NCBI RefSeq assembly: GCF_945862485.1
Contig: NZ_CAMAYF010000020.1
Location: 1 to 40,568, forward strand
Length of the DNA stretch: 40,568 bases
Source of the DNA: Sphingorhabdus sp. EL138
GTDB taxonomy: Bacteria; Pseudomonadota; Alphaproteobacteria; Sphingomonadales; Sphingomonadaceae
Direction: 5' to 3'
Shown piece by piece: positions 1-9,548 of the stretch; position 1 is the stretch's first letter, and every line of letters begins with the position of its first letter. The translations under genes and the position numbers were made by a program. The notes under the pieces were generated by a model. It had not been told where the DNA came from and searched no databases. It saw nothing but the letters and a program-made list of their open reading frames with translations.

Positions 1-94
1 ACAGTGGAGTGAGTGTGCGCAAAGATCGCGCGCCCTGCAGACTTTCGCTTGGTATCAGCGTTGCTCAGGCTCCAAGCAGCCTTATGGATGGCAT

Positions 95-220
95 ATGAGT
101 ACGCTCGCCAAAATAATCATCATATGCATCCTGCTTTGGGTGGGCGTACATTTGTTGCTCTATGGCTATTTGAAGCGCCGGATAGCGGCTGCTAAGCGCG
201 ACAGGGACGCAGAGGCATAG
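95..220 (+). CDS. Small single-pass membrane protein, unknown function
   Basis: A 41-residue frame begins MSTLAKIIII and ends in a charged tail rich in K, R and D. Residues 5-25 form one hydrophobic segment (IIIICILLWVGVHLLLYGY), so the product is probably a one-helix inner-membrane peptide with a basic C-terminus. The frame stays open upstream to the window edge, so it could instead be the end of a longer gene that starts outside; no Shine-Dalgarno sequence is obvious before this ATG. It is followed by a terminator-like hairpin, which supports a transcript ending here. I do not recognise a family. Confidence 0.4.
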   Translation: MSTLAKIIIICILLWVGVHLLLYGYLKRRIAAAKRDRDAEA

Positions 221-265
221 CTTGATTTGCCATTTCCGCATGCCTATAGCAGGAAGACAGAAACA

Positions 266-289
266 AGCGGTCCCAACGGGCCGCTTTTT
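266..289 (+). terminator. Rho-independent terminator candidate
   Basis: AGCGG and CCC pair with GGG and CCGCT across a three-base AAC loop, with one unpaired T, and a run of five T follows. It lies between the small membrane gene and argD and would separate the arginine genes from upstream transcription. It also argues against starting argD at the upstream ATG-like frame opening near 295. Confidence 0.55.
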
Positions 290-333
290 GGCTTTTGGAA
301 TATGCCAAACATTTGGTCGGAAGGAAGAAAACC

Positions 334-1521
334 ATGACGATTACGCCCTTGATGCCAGTCTATCCGCGTTGCGGTTTTCGGCCGGTGCGCGGTGAAGGCG
401 CTTGGTTGATTTCTGAAGACGGCAGTCGCGCGCTGGATTTTGCCGCTGGTATCGCGGTGAACTTGCTGGGTCATGGCCATCCGCATCTGACCAAGGCCAT
501 TCAGGATCAGGCTGCAACGCTGATCCACGTGTCTAACCTCTATGGTAGCCCGCAAGGCGAAGCCTTCGCGCAGCGGCTGGTCGATACGACCTTTGCCGAC
601 ACGGTCTTCTTCACAAATTCGGGTGCCGAAGCTGTCGAGTGCGCGATTAAAACCGCACGCGCGTATCATCAAAGCCAAGGCAGCGACCGTTTCGAGATAA
701 TCACGTTCAAGAACGCCTTTCATGGTCGGACGATGGCGACGATTTCGGCAAGCAATCAAGAGAAGATGCACAAAGGCTTCATGCCGTTGCTTGAAGGCTT
801 CAAATATGTCGATTTCGACGATTTGGAAGGCGCAAAAGCCGCCATCGGACCAAAGACCGCGGCGTTTCTGGTTGAGCCCATTCAAGGCGAGGGCGGCGTT
901 CGGCCTGCTTCAGATGCTTTCATTCAAGGCCTGCGGGCGCTGGCGGATGAGCATGGTATCATGCTGATCTTGGATGAAGTGCAATGCGGCGTGGCGCGCT
1001 CAGGTACGCTGTATGCGTATGAACAATATGGCATCATTCCGGATATCATGGCGACGGCAAAGGGCCTTGGCGGCGGCTTTCCGGTCGGCGCATGCCTTGC
1101 CACCGAAGCGGCCGCGCGCGGTATGGTTGTGGGCACGCACGGATCGACCTATGGCGGCAACCCATTTGCAATGGCGGCGTGTCAGGCGGTTTGGGATGTC
1201 GTCGCGAACGAGGAATTTCTGGCGCAGGTGCGTTCGACAGGCGAAAAGCTGCGTTCAACACTGGAACAGTTTATCGGCAATTATCCGAATTTGTTTAATG
1301 GGGTTCGCGGTAAGGGCCTGATGCTCGGCGTGATGATGACACATGAAACCCGTCCTTTTGTGGCGCATTTGCGCGACAATCATGGGTTGTTGTTGGTGGC
1401 GGCGGGTGACAATACCTTCCGCGTCTTACCACCGCTGAACATCGGTGATGACGAAATTCAGACATTCATGGAAAAGCTGTCGGCGGGCGCTGCCAGCTAC
1501 CAGATACCAGAAGCAGCATGA
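334..1521 (+). CDS. argD: Acetylornithine/succinyldiaminopimelate aminotransferase
   Basis: Class III PLP aminotransferase of 395 residues that converts N-acetylglutamate semialdehyde to N-acetylornithine with glutamate in cytoplasmic arginine synthesis; such enzymes often also serve lysine synthesis. FTNSGAEA (93-100) is the phosphate-binding loop region, LILDEVQCG (211-219) carries the cofactor-contacting Asp214, and Lys243 in ATAKGLGGG is the Schiff-base lysine. I chose the ATG at 334 because GGAAGGA lies about 9 bases upstream. The longer frame from 295 would run into the terminator-like element. It overlaps argF by 4 bases (ATGA), so the two are translationally coupled. Confidence 0.94.
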   Translation: MTITPLMPVYPRCGFRPVRGEGAWLISEDGSRALDFAAGIAVNLLGHGHPHLTKAIQDQAATLIHVSNLYGSPQGEAFAQRLVDTTFADTVFFTNSGAEAVECAIKTARAYHQSQGSDRFEIITFKNAFHGRTMATISASNQEKMHKGFMPLLEGFKYVDFDDLEGAKAAIGPKTAAFLVEPIQGEGGVRPASDAFIQGLRALADEHGIMLILDEVQCGVARSGTLYAYEQYGIIPDIMATAKGLGGGFPVGACLATEAAARGMVVGTHGSTYGGNPFAMAACQAVWDVVANEEFLAQVRSTGEKLRSTLEQFIGNYPNLFNGVRGKGLMLGVMMTHETRPFVAHLRDNHGLLLVAAGDNTFRVLPPLNIGDDEIQTFMEKLSAGAASYQIPEAA

Positions 1522-2444
1522 CGCGGCATTTTCTGAATTTGAGCGACGCTGGTGGCGACACAATCGCGGCGATGTTGCAAGACGCGATGCTCAGGAAGAG
1601 CGCGCGGGCCAGCTGGCCGAAAGGCAAATCGGATGCCGATGCCCCGTTAGCCGGTCATACGCTCGCGATGGTGTTCGAGAAAAATTCAACCCGCACGCGC
1701 ACCTCGTTTGAAATGGCGATGAAGCAATTGGGCGGTGACAGTATCTTCATGGCATCGGGGCAGATGCAGCTTGGCCGCGGTGAAACCATTGCCGACACGG
1801 CGCGCGTATTGTCTCGCTATGTCGACGCCATCATGATCCGCACGGATGATCATGAAAAGGTCGAAGAACTGGCACATTACGCCAGTGTGCCCGTCATCAA
1901 CGGCCTTACCGATCTGTCCCACCCGTGCCAGATTGTTGCTGATCTGTTGACGGTTATCGAGCATCGAAAGACGTTGCCGGGGCTTGAAATTGCATGGCTT
2001 GGCGATGGCAATAATGTGCTGAATTCGGTGGTGGAAGCCGCTGGGTTGTTCAAGTTTAACGTGCGTATTGCGGTTCCCGAAGGGTATGAAAGCGACAGCA
2101 ATTTCATAGAAGCCGCCAAGACCGCTGGCGCAAATATCACGCTTACCCGCGACGCAAGCGAAGCGGTGGCGGACGCCGATGTGATTGTGACTGACACATG
2201 GGTGTCGATGGGGCAGGAGCATGCGCATAACAAGATAGCGGCGATGATGCCCTATCAGGTGAACGAACGTCTGATGGCCTTGGCGAAGGCAGATGCCAAA
2301 TTCTTACATTGCCTACCGGCCCACCGCGGCGAGGAAGTAACCGATGCCGTAATTGACGGGCCGCAATCTGTTATCTGGGATGAAGCGGAAAATAGGCTTC
2401 ATGCGCAAAAGTCCGTTTTATTGTGGTGCCTTGGAAAATTATAA
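1518..2444 (+). CDS. argF: Ornithine carbamoyltransferase
   Basis: This 308-residue enzyme condenses ornithine with carbamoyl phosphate to give citrulline, in the cytoplasm, normally as a trimer. STRTRTSFE (57-65) is the carbamoyl-phosphate loop, HPCQ (135-138) is the second carbamoyl-phosphate motif, and [10 protein letters not shown] near residue 270 is the ornithine-binding cysteine loop. Length and motifs are those of a normal anabolic enzyme. The start overlaps argD by ATGA and the stop TAA shares one base with the hslO ATG (TAATG), so all three genes form one coupled unit. Confidence 0.97.
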   Translation: MTRHFLNLSDAGGDTIAAMLQDAMLRKSARASWPKGKSDADAPLAGHTLAMVFEKNSTRTRTSFEMAMKQLGGDSIFMASGQMQLGRGETIADTARVLSRYVDAIMIRTDDHEKVEELAHYASVPVINGLTDLSHPCQIVADLLTVIEHRKTLPGLEIAWLGDGNNVLNSVVEAAGLFKFNVRIAVPEGYESDSNFIEAAKTAGANITLTRDASEAVADADVIVTDTWVSMGQEHAHNKIAAMMPYQVNERLMALAKADAKFLHCLPAHRGEEVTDAVIDGPQSVIWDEAENRLHAQKSVLLWCLGKL

Positions 2445-3364
2445 TGACCGAGCAATCGGAAACATTGTCCAACCAGCCATTACGCTTTTCGATACCGACG
2501 CGGGATGCGCGCGGACGTTTGGTGCGTCTGGATGACGTGCTGAGCGAAATTCTGGCTGCGCACGCTTATCCACCTGTGATTGAGCGGACATTGGCCGAAG
2601 CATTGGTGTTGACCGCTTTGTTAGGCGCATCGTTGAAGGAGCCGGGGAGCCAGCTCACACTGCAAACGCAGACGGAAAAGGGCGCAATTCGGCTCTTGGC
2701 CTGCGACTATAAGGATGGCGCATTGCGCGGTTATGCGCAGTTTGATGTCGCGACTGCCGCTGCCCTGCCGAAGGATTCGACGTTATTTGGTATCTTCGGA
2801 CAAGGCTATCTCGCAATCACATTCGACCGGATGAAGCCGCCGAGCGAAGGCGGGGGGCGCTACCAGGGAATTGTCCCGCTTGAAGGCGAAACGCTTGCGG
2901 ATGCGGCGCAAAATTACTTTGTGCAATCCGAACAAATCCCGACCTTCATTCGTGTTGCTGTGGATCATGTCGATGGCCGCTGCGTGGCGGGTGGCCTGCT
3001 GGTGCAGCATTTGCCAGAGGGGGAAGAAGGTCGCGAGCGGTTACATGTGCGGCTCGACCATCCCGAGTGGGCGCATATCGAAATCATGTCTTCGACCATC
3101 GCCGCCGCCGAGCTTGTCGACCCGGCGCTTCCGCTTGAGGAAATCGTCTGGCGATTGTTTCATGAAGAAAAGGAAGTGCGCATTGAGCAAGGCGATCTTC
3201 TGTCAAAGGGCTGCCGCTGTGACCCCGTGCACATCCGCGATGTCATTGCCAAATTTCCTGCAGTTGACCGCGCCGAAATGGCGGATGATGCCGGAGACAT
3301 CGTCGTCGACTGCGAATTTTGTTCGCGCCGTTTCCCGATAAGCCTTGCCAGTTTTAACAACTGA
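2444..3364 (+). CDS. hslO: Redox-regulated chaperonin Hsp33
   Basis: Cytoplasmic holdase chaperone of 306 residues, activated when oxidation releases its zinc and unfolds the C-terminal switch. The zinc cysteines are all present: Cys257 and Cys259 in GCRCDP, Cys290 and Cys293 in CEFC. The start at 2444 is chosen over an upstream GTG in the same frame because it touches the argF stop (TAATG) and gives the usual MTEQ-type N-terminus. In sphingomonads hslO commonly follows argD-argF, so this placement is typical rather than a hint of shared function. Confidence 0.95.
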   Translation: MTEQSETLSNQPLRFSIPTRDARGRLVRLDDVLSEILAAHAYPPVIERTLAEALVLTALLGASLKEPGSQLTLQTQTEKGAIRLLACDYKDGALRGYAQFDVATAAALPKDSTLFGIFGQGYLAITFDRMKPPSEGGGRYQGIVPLEGETLADAAQNYFVQSEQIPTFIRVAVDHVDGRCVAGGLLVQHLPEGEEGRERLHVRLDHPEWAHIEIMSSTIAAAELVDPALPLEEIVWRLFHEEKEVRIEQGDLLSKGCRCDPVHIRDVIAKFPAVDRAEMADDAGDIVVDCEFCSRRFPISLASFNN

Positions 3365-3500
3365 ACTGCACAATAACGGCAGCGCTTCATTGATCGTTCA
3401 TGAACCAGATACTAACGTGCAAAAACTCGCAAATGATGTTATGCAGAACACGAAAAACAGGGCGCTTCGCTGTATAAGGCTAGTTTGCGGATAGAAGCTT

Positions 3501-3905
3501 ATGAACAAAATTTTTCGTCTTTATGCTTTGCCATGTGTGTTTTTGCTTTCTCTGGCAGCGGCAGGTGCCGCAAAACCAGATGGTGATATGGCTTTGCTTG
3601 ACACACTTGATCGGGGAATGTGGCAATTACGACCAACGGGCGGGAGCTTGCCGACTTCCAAAATCTGCCTTGGCAAATCGGAAAGCCTTACCCAAATCCA
3701 ACATAGCGGCTTAGCGTGCGAACAATATGTCGTGCGTTCAAGCCCAAATTCCCTGACGGTCAGTTACAGCTGCGAAGGGCATGGTCAGGGGTTGACGACT
3801 ATCCGCAAGGAATCGAGTCGGATCATCCATATCCAATCGCAAGGCATCCGTAACAACGCGCCATTTTCGTTTTCAGCGGAAGGTCGAAAAATCGGCCCGT
3901 GCTAG
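3501..3905 (+). CDS. Small exported protein, DUF3617-like
   Basis: The 134-residue product starts with a clear Sec signal peptide (MNKIFRLYALPCVFLLSLAAAGAA, roughly residues 1-24; cleavage near the AGAA stretch). The mature part contains four cysteines (about residues 52, 69, 86 and 134), enough for two disulfides in the periplasm. The pattern GMWQLRP, then CLGKSESLTQIQH, then C-E-Q, and a terminal GPC resembles the DUF3617 family common in sphingomonads, whose function is unknown. It stands alone, 136 bases after hslO and convergent with gcdH. The family link is from memory of the pattern. Confidence 0.7.
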   Translation: MNKIFRLYALPCVFLLSLAAAGAAKPDGDMALLDTLDRGMWQLRPTGGSLPTSKICLGKSESLTQIQHSGLACEQYVVRSSPNSLTVSYSCEGHGQGLTTIRKESSRIIHIQSQGIRNNAPFSFSAEGRKIGPC

Positions 3906-3928
3906 GTTCTGCCCCTAACGGCTTAAAT

Positions 3929-5113
3929 TCAGAAAGCGGCAATACCGGTAATGGCGCGGCCCAATATCAGCGCGTGGACATCGTGCGCGCCTTCATAGGT
4001 GTTGACCGTTTCCAGGTTCGCCATGTGGCGCATGACCTGATATTCTTCGCTAATGCCATTGCCGCCATGCATGTCGCGGGCCGCGCGCGCGATATCGAGC
4101 GCTTTGCCGACATTGTTGCGCTTAACGATGGAAATCATGTCTGGCGCAAGCTGGCCATCGTCCATCAAACGGCCAACGCGTAAAGATGCCTGAAGCCCCA
4201 TGGCAATATCGGTCATCATGTCTGCGAGTCTCTTTTGATACAACTGGGTGGCGGCGAGTGGCTTACCAAATTGGTGGCGATCCAGACCATATTGCCGCGC
4301 GGCGTGCATGCAGAATTCGGCTGCACCTAATGCGCCCCAACTGATGCCGTACCGGGCGCGGTTGAGGCAGCCGAACGGGCCCTTTAATCCTTGCACATCG
4401 GGCAGCAACGCGTCTTCGCCAATTTCGACATTGTCCATCATGATCATGCCCGTGGTCGATGCGCGTAACGACAACTTCCCCTGAATTTTCGGCGCCGTAA
4501 GGCCCTTCATGCCCTTTTCCAGCACAAAGCCGCGAATGCCGCCGCCATGCGCTTCGGATTTTGCCCAGATGACAAAGACATCGGCAAAAGGTGCATTGGA
4601 AATCCACGTTTTCGATCCATTGATGACATAGCCGCCATCAACCTTTTTAGCGAAGGTGCGCATGCCCGCAGGGTCCGAGCCGGCATCAGGCTCCGTCAGG
4701 CCAAAGCAGCCGATCAGCGTGCCTGCCGCCAAGCCCGGCAGATATTTGCGCCTTTGTTCTTCCGACCCATAAGCATAAATGGGATGCATCACGAGCGACG
4801 ACTGTACTGACGCCATCGAACGATAGCCGGAATCGACGCGCTCAATCTCACGGGCGATCAATCCGTAGGCGACATAAGACGCACCAGCGCCGCCATATTC
4901 TTCCGGTATGGTCGCGCCAAGCAAGCCTGTCTGCCCCATCAACGGGAACAATTCAGGTGCATCGCATTCGGTCCGATAGGCGTCGATGACGCGCGGCTGT
5001 AATTCGCTTTGCGCAAAGGCATGCGCGCTGTCGCGGATCATACGTTCGTCTGCGGTCAGTTGTTCCTCCAGACGAAAAGGGTCAGACCAATCGAATGCTG
5101 CCAACTCGGCCAT
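3929..5113 (-). CDS. gcdH: Glutaryl-CoA dehydrogenase
   Basis: FAD-dependent acyl-CoA dehydrogenase of 394 residues that oxidises and decarboxylates glutaryl-CoA to crotonyl-CoA, passing electrons to ETF; it serves lysine and tryptophan breakdown. The catalytic base is Glu374 in [16 protein letters not shown], the pattern typical of GcdH rather than of straight-chain acyl-CoA dehydrogenases. [13 protein letters not shown] and the WISNAP stretch form the FAD/substrate core. I set the start at MAELAAFDW because GGAGA sits 8 bases upstream; the frame extends 36 codons further without a better site. It is divergent from the ALDH7 gene, another lysine-catabolic enzyme, across a 144-base spacer. 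Confidence 0.94.
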   Translation of the reverse strand: MAELAAFDWSDPFRLEEQLTADERMIRDSAHAFAQSELQPRVIDAYRTECDAPELFPLMGQTGLLGATIPEEYGGAGASYVAYGLIAREIERVDSGYRSMASVQSSLVMHPIYAYGSEEQRRKYLPGLAAGTLIGCFGLTEPDAGSDPAGMRTFAKKVDGGYVINGSKTWISNAPFADVFVIWAKSEAHGGGIRGFVLEKGMKGLTAPKIQGKLSLRASTTGMIMMDNVEIGEDALLPDVQGLKGPFGCLNRARYGISWGALGAAEFCMHAARQYGLDRHQFGKPLAATQLYQKRLADMMTDIAMGLQASLRVGRLMDDGQLAPDMISIVKRNNVGKALDIARAARDMHGGNGISEEYQVMRHMANLETVNTYEGAHDVHALILGRAITGIAAF

Positions 5114-5257
5114 TATTATCTCCATTGGGGAGGCCTGCTGAATAGCGACCTGCTTCCTGTTTGCCTTTATAAGCGTGCGAGCAAGGCGGCAACCCTTGCC
5201 ATCAACTCTGCGCCTTGCCATGCTTTATGGAAATGCAAACAATGACTGGGGATATCA

Positions 5258-6751
5258 ATGGCATTAGCAGCCGAAACGAAAACGCTTCTCGAAACGCTGG
5301 GCTGCGCTGTTGATGATGGTGATCTTGCTGTGCACAGCCCAATTGATGGCAGTCGCATCGGAGCGGTGGCGACCGCAACGGCGGGCGAGACTGACGATGC
5401 TGTTGTAAAATCAAACGCTGCCTTTCTGAAGTGGCGCCGCGTTCCTGCGCCGCGCCGTGGGGAGCTTGTCCGGCTATTTGGCAATGCTTTGCGTGAACAT
5501 AAGGCCGAACTTGCCCGCCTTGTCACCATAGACTGCGGAAAGCCGCTGTCGGAAGGGCTTGGCGAAGTGCAGGAGATGATAGACATTTGCGATTTTGCCG
5601 TGGGTCTTTCGCGGCAATTGCATGGTCTGACCATCGCCAGCGAACGGCCCGGCCACCGGATGATGGAGCAATGGCATCCATTGGGTCCGGTTCTTGTTAT
5701 TTCCGCATTTAACTTTCCGGTCGCGGTATGGGCATGGAATGCCGCTTTGGCATTGGTGTGTGGCAATAGCGTCATTTGGAAGCCATCGGAAAAAACGCCG
5801 CTGACGGCGGCTGGGGTCCAAGCCATTTTTGAAAAGGCGGCTGCCGCTTTTGGCGACGCGCCGGCCCATTTGACGCAAGTCGTTCAGGGCGGGCGCGATA
5901 TAGGGGCAGCGTTGGTTGCTAACCCGCGCATCGCTTTGATCTCCGCCACAGGTAGCACGGAAATGGGCCGAAAGGTAGGGCAAGTGGCCGCAGCCCGCTT
6001 TGCCAAAACCATCCTTGAACTTGGCGGGAATAACGCGGCAATTATTAGTGACAAGGCTGACCTTGGGCTGGCGCTTCGCGGCGTGCTGTTTTCGGCATTT
6101 GGCACAACGGGCCAAAGATGCACCAGCTTACGCCGCCTTTTTGTGCATGACGCGATCTATGACAGTTTTGTCAGCGCGCTGAAGTCGGCGAGCGGTTCGA
6201 TGGCGGTGGGTGACCCGCTAGACGGCTACAATCTTGCAGGTCCGCTGATTGACGAGCCTGCCCTTGCTAGGATGCAAGCCGCGCTGGATGAGTCCCGCGC
6301 ACTTGGCGGGCACATTAGCGGCGGCGAACGCATCGAGATGCAGGGCGTCTATGTCCGCCCCGCGCTCGTCGAGATGGCCGCGCAGGATGGCCCAGCATTG
6401 CGGGAGACGTTTGCGCCTATTCTCTACATCTTCCGGTATCATGATTTGGCGCACGCCATTGCCCTGCAAAACAGCGTGGGCGCAGGATTGTCATCCTCCC
6501 TATTTTCAACCGACATGCGGGAATGCGAACAATTTCTGTCAGCCGAAGGAAGCGATTGCGGCATTGCCAATGTGAACATTGGAACGTCAGGTGCAGAAAT
6601 TGGCGGTGCCTTTGGCGGAGAGAAGGAAACCGGCGGCGGCCGGGTGTCCGGTTCGGACGCATGGAAGGCCTATATGCGACGGGCGACGAACACGATAAAT
6701 TACTCCGACAATCTGCCCCTTGCGCAAGGGGTCACATTCGACATAGGCTGA
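5258..6751 (+). CDS. amaB: Alpha-aminoadipic semialdehyde (piperideine-6-carboxylate) dehydrogenase, ALDH7 type
   Basis: NAD-dependent aldehyde dehydrogenase of 497 residues. Glu254 (LELGGNN) and the nucleophile Cys288 (GQRCTS) are in place, and Lys175 (WKPSEKTP) is the NAD-contact lysine. The C-terminal stretch NIGTSGAEIGGAFGGEKETG followed by SGSDAWKAYMRR is diagnostic of the ALDH7/antiquitin family, which oxidises alpha-aminoadipic semialdehyde to aminoadipate in lysine degradation. A GGGGAT ribosome site precedes the ATG. The divergent gcdH gene acts further down the same pathway. ALDH7 enzymes can also take betaine aldehyde, so a side role in making glycine betaine cannot be excluded; I consider the lysine role more likely. 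Confidence 0.9.
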   Translation: MALAAETKTLLETLGCAVDDGDLAVHSPIDGSRIGAVATATAGETDDAVVKSNAAFLKWRRVPAPRRGELVRLFGNALREHKAELARLVTIDCGKPLSEGLGEVQEMIDICDFAVGLSRQLHGLTIASERPGHRMMEQWHPLGPVLVISAFNFPVAVWAWNAALALVCGNSVIWKPSEKTPLTAAGVQAIFEKAAAAFGDAPAHLTQVVQGGRDIGAALVANPRIALISATGSTEMGRKVGQVAAARFAKTILELGGNNAAIISDKADLGLALRGVLFSAFGTTGQRCTSLRRLFVHDAIYDSFVSALKSASGSMAVGDPLDGYNLAGPLIDEPALARMQAALDESRALGGHISGGERIEMQGVYVRPALVEMAAQDGPALRETFAPILYIFRYHDLAHAIALQNSVGAGLSSSLFSTDMRECEQFLSAEGSDCGIANVNIGTSGAEIGGAFGGEKETGGGRVSGSDAWKAYMRRATNTINYSDNLPLAQGVTFDIG

Positions 6752-6770
6752 GCGCCCAGAGGAGAGTGAG

Positions 6771-8225
6771 ATGCGCGTTGAAAAACTGCCGCCGGTGAAA
6801 TCAACGCTGCAACCCAGCAACCATCCTTATCTCAACGGGGCGTGGACGCCGCAGCATGAAGAAGTCACCGCGACCGATCTTGATGTGATTGAGGGCCGCA
6901 TTCCCGACGACATCGATGGCATCTATCTGCGCAACACCGAAAATCAGTTGCATCAACCCCTTGGCCGCTATCACCCGTTTGACGGCGATGGCATGATCCA
7001 CCAGATCGATTTTTCAAGTGGCAAGGCAAGCTATCGCAATCGCTTCGTCCGCACGCGATGCTTTCAAGCGGAGCAGGATGTTGGCGGGTCTTTATGGGGC
7101 GGGTTGATGGATAAAACGGGGGTATCCAAACGCCCAGGCTTTGGCGCGCATGGCAGCCTCAAGGATTCCTCCAGCACGGACATCATTGTGCACGCGGGCA
7201 AGGCTGTTTCTACTTTCTACCAATGCGGGGAGGGCTATGTCCTGAATCCCGAAACGCTGGAGCAAGAGGGCGTGGCGTCTTGGGTGCCGCTTGATGGTAT
7301 TTCCGCGCACCCCAAGGTCGATGAGCGCACTGGCGAATTGTTGTTCTTCAACTATTCGAAACATGCGCCCTATATGCATTATGGCGTGGTTGATCGCACT
7401 GGCAAGCTGGCGCATTATGTGCCCATCCCGCTGCCCGGACCGCGCCTGCCGCATGACATGATGTTCACGCAAAACTGGTCAATATTGTGCGACTTCCCCT
7501 TGTTCTGGGATGAAGAATTGCTGAAGCGTAATGTCCATGTGACCCGGTTGCACGAAGGGCTGCCGTCGCGCTTTGCGCTCATTCCGCGTTATGGACAGCC
7601 AGAGGAAATTCGCTGGTTTGAGGCGGATCCTACTTTCGTCCTGCACTTCATCAATGCCTATGAAGATGGCGATGAAGTCATACTCGACGGCTATTTCGAA
7701 GAAGACCCTTATCCGCCGCCACTCGAAAATGCGGACGGCTATGGTCATATGATGGCTTATGTCGACGAACATAGCTTTAAACCAAAACTGCACCGGTGGC
7801 GGTTTAACTTGGCCGATGGCACAACGCGCGAAGAGCGGCTCGATGACCGCATCCTCGAATTCGGGATGATGAACCAGCGTTATCTTGGACAACCCTATCG
7901 TTATGCCTATAGCACTACGTCTAAGCCCGGCTGGTTCCTGTTTAACGGTTTTGTGAAGCACGACATGGTCACGGGCGAGTCCTGGACCATAGAGCTTGCG
8001 GAAGGGCGCTACGGCAGTGAAGCACCCTTCGCTCCCCGCATCGGTGCGGTGGACGAAGATGATGGCTATCTCGTCAGTTTTGTCACTGACGAAAATTGCG
8101 GGACATCTGAATGCATTTTAATTGACTGCAAACGCTTTGCGGAGGGGCCGGTGTGCCGGATTGCCCTTCCGCACAAGATCAGCAGCGGGACCCATGCGCA
8201 TTGGATGGATCGTGCGGCGCTTTAA
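6771..8225 (+). CDS. Carotenoid cleavage oxygenase family protein
   Basis: Non-haem iron dioxygenase of 484 residues from the family that includes carotenoid, apocarotenoid and stilbene cleavage enzymes. The four iron-binding histidines are visible: His180 (ISAHPKVD), His228 (LPHDMMF), His292 (FVLHFINAYEDG) and His475 (GTHAHW), as expected for the seven-bladed propeller. No signal peptide is seen, so it is cytoplasmic or peripheral. A strong AGGAGAG site precedes the ATG, only 20 bases after amaB, so the two may be cotranscribed. The substrate cannot be told from sequence; sphingomonads contain both carotenoid-cleaving and lignostilbene-cleaving members. Confidence 0.88.
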   Translation: MRVEKLPPVKSTLQPSNHPYLNGAWTPQHEEVTATDLDVIEGRIPDDIDGIYLRNTENQLHQPLGRYHPFDGDGMIHQIDFSSGKASYRNRFVRTRCFQAEQDVGGSLWGGLMDKTGVSKRPGFGAHGSLKDSSSTDIIVHAGKAVSTFYQCGEGYVLNPETLEQEGVASWVPLDGISAHPKVDERTGELLFFNYSKHAPYMHYGVVDRTGKLAHYVPIPLPGPRLPHDMMFTQNWSILCDFPLFWDEELLKRNVHVTRLHEGLPSRFALIPRYGQPEEIRWFEADPTFVLHFINAYEDGDEVILDGYFEEDPYPPPLENADGYGHMMAYVDEHSFKPKLHRWRFNLADGTTREERLDDRILEFGMMNQRYLGQPYRYAYSTTSKPGWFLFNGFVKHDMVTGESWTIELAEGRYGSEAPFAPRIGAVDEDDGYLVSFVTDENCGTSECILIDCKRFAEGPVCRIALPHKISSGTHAHWMDRAAL

Positions 8226-8270
8226 TGCAAAGTTATTGCTATCCTTAGGGCCGACATTTTGGTTTGCAAT

Positions 8271-8347
8271 TGGCGCGCCCTACAGGAGTCGAACCTGTGG
8301 CCTCAAGATTAGAAGTCTCGCGCTCTATCCAGCTGAGCTAAGGGCGC
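8271..8347 (-). tRNA. tRNA-Arg (anticodon TCT)
   Basis: Read on the minus strand this gives a full cloverleaf. The 7-bp acceptor stem is GCGCCCT with AGGGCGC, the D arm contains GCTCAGCTGGATAGAGC, the anticodon loop reads CTTCTAA with anticodon TCT, and the T arm contains GGTTCGACTCC. The discriminator is G and a CCA end is encoded at 8271-8273. It decodes AGA/AGG arginine codons. It sits between the carotenoid oxygenase and the YhhQ-type gene with no sign of an integrated element. Confidence 0.97.
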
Positions 8348-8405
8348 GCGCTGCTTGGCGCAATAACGGCTTTGCGCGCGAACGCAAAGCTGCTTATGTC
8401 AAATT

Positions 8406-9137
8406 ATGCATGACACTCCAATTATCTCTCACAGCGCAAGCGATCTCACAGGTCGCCAGTTTCGCTATTATGATTTTGTTATGGCGGCCTTTGTCGCCAT
8501 TTTGTTGCTATCCAACATCATCGGTGCAGCCAAGCCTGCGGCGCTGACAATATCAGGCGAGCAATGGATTTTTGGCGCTGGGATATTGTTCTTCCCGTTA
8601 GGCTACGTCATTGGTGACGTCCTGACAGAAGTCTATGGCTACGCGCGCGCGCGTCGTGTCATCTGGGTTGGCTTTGTGGCGCTGTTGTTCATGGCGTTTA
8701 TGAGCTGGGTCGTTGTGGCCCTGCCGCCTGCGCCCGGTTGGGACGGGCAAGCGGCGTATGAAAGCGTGTTTGGCCAAGTCTGGCGGATCGTTATTGCCTC
8801 CATCACCGCGTTTTGGGCGGGCGAGTTTGTAAACAGCTATGTCATGGCACGCATGAAAATTTGGACTGCTGGAAAGCATTTGTGGTCGCGCACCATTGGT
8901 TCAACGATTGTGGGGCAAGGCATCGATAGCCTCATTTTCTATCCGCTCGCCTTTTGGGGTGTATGGAGCAATGAGCAGGTGATAAGCGTTATGATCACCA
9001 ACTGGCTGCTGAAAGTGGGCTGGGAAGTTGTGTTGACGCCGGTAACTTATGGTGTTGTAGGCTGGTTGAAGCGCAAAGAAGGCGTAGAAATATTCGACAA
9101 GGGCATGAATTTTTCACCCTTCAAAACAAAAATTTAG
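8406..9137 (+). CDS. Queuosine precursor transporter, YhhQ/VUT family
   Basis: Inner-membrane protein of 243 residues with about six hydrophobic helices. The stretch GYVIGDVLTEVYGYARARRVIW in the second/third helix region is the family hallmark, as are the ITAFWAGEFVNSYVMARMK and GQGIDSLIFYPLAFWG segments. Family members import 7-cyano- or 7-aminomethyl-7-deazaguanine for tRNA queuosine synthesis. The start could be the ATG at 8406 or, less likely, the internal ATG at the first helix. It is followed 6 bases later by an unknown membrane gene, likely cotranscribed. Confidence 0.88.
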   Translation: MHDTPIISHSASDLTGRQFRYYDFVMAAFVAILLLSNIIGAAKPAALTISGEQWIFGAGILFFPLGYVIGDVLTEVYGYARARRVIWVGFVALLFMAFMSWVVVALPPAPGWDGQAAYESVFGQVWRIVIASITAFWAGEFVNSYVMARMKIWTAGKHLWSRTIGSTIVGQGIDSLIFYPLAFWGVWSNEQVISVMITNWLLKVGWEVVLTPVTYGVVGWLKRKEGVEIFDKGMNFSPFKTKI

Positions 9138-9143
9138 GATGCC

Positions 9144-9548
9144 ATGCAGGATCGTTTACAGCTTTTGGCCGAGCATTGGGTCAGCTATAAATTTTGGCTG
9201 ATCGAAACGGTTGGCCTCACCAATGATGCGATGCATGTTCATGGGTCGCTTTTGATTTTATGCGTGTCGGCATTGGTGTTGCGGCGACGGCCGGTCAGCC
9301 TGTGGTGTTGGCTAGTCGTCTTTATCGCTGAGTTGTTCAATGAATATGCCGATTTGCGCGGCGCTGCACCCGGTGAGGCTACAATGGATGCAGCGCTGCA
9401 TGATATTTACAACACGATGTTCTGGCCAACGCTGATCTTGATATTGGGACGCTTCTTATTCCCGCGAAAGAAAACGGAACCGGCAAGTCCTGCCGCGACG
9501 TCACGCGATTTGACGCACCAACCCCTCGAACAAGCGACGTCCGTCTGA
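9144..9548 (+). CDS. Small membrane protein, unknown function
   Basis: The 134-residue protein has about three hydrophobic segments (near residues 32-48, 52-67 and 93-107), with conserved-looking polar residues between them ([32 protein letters not shown]). The C-terminal 25 residues are polar and probably cytoplasmic. I do not recognise a family. It starts 6 bases after the transporter stop and its last 48 bases overlap the 3' end of purQ on the other strand. The overlap falls in the polar tail, the least constrained part. Confidence 0.7.
   Translation: MQDRLQLLAEHWVSYKFWLIETVGLTNDAMHVHGSLLILCVSALVLRRRPVSLWCWLVVFIAELFNEYADLRGAAPGEATMDAALHDIYNTMFWPTLILILGRFLFPRKKTEPASPAATSRDLTHQPLEQATSV

Noticed and set aside
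13-195. 60-residue open frame at the left edge
   Set aside because: It has no membrane or domain pattern and overlaps the more convincing 41-residue hydrophobic frame at 95-220.
244-885. 213-residue minus-strand open frame
   Set aside because: Lies opposite argD, shows no recognisable motif and has the composition of an antisense shadow.
8271-8347. tRNA gene as an integration site for a mobile element
   Set aside because: No integrase, no repeated 3' tRNA end and no shift in gene content on either side.
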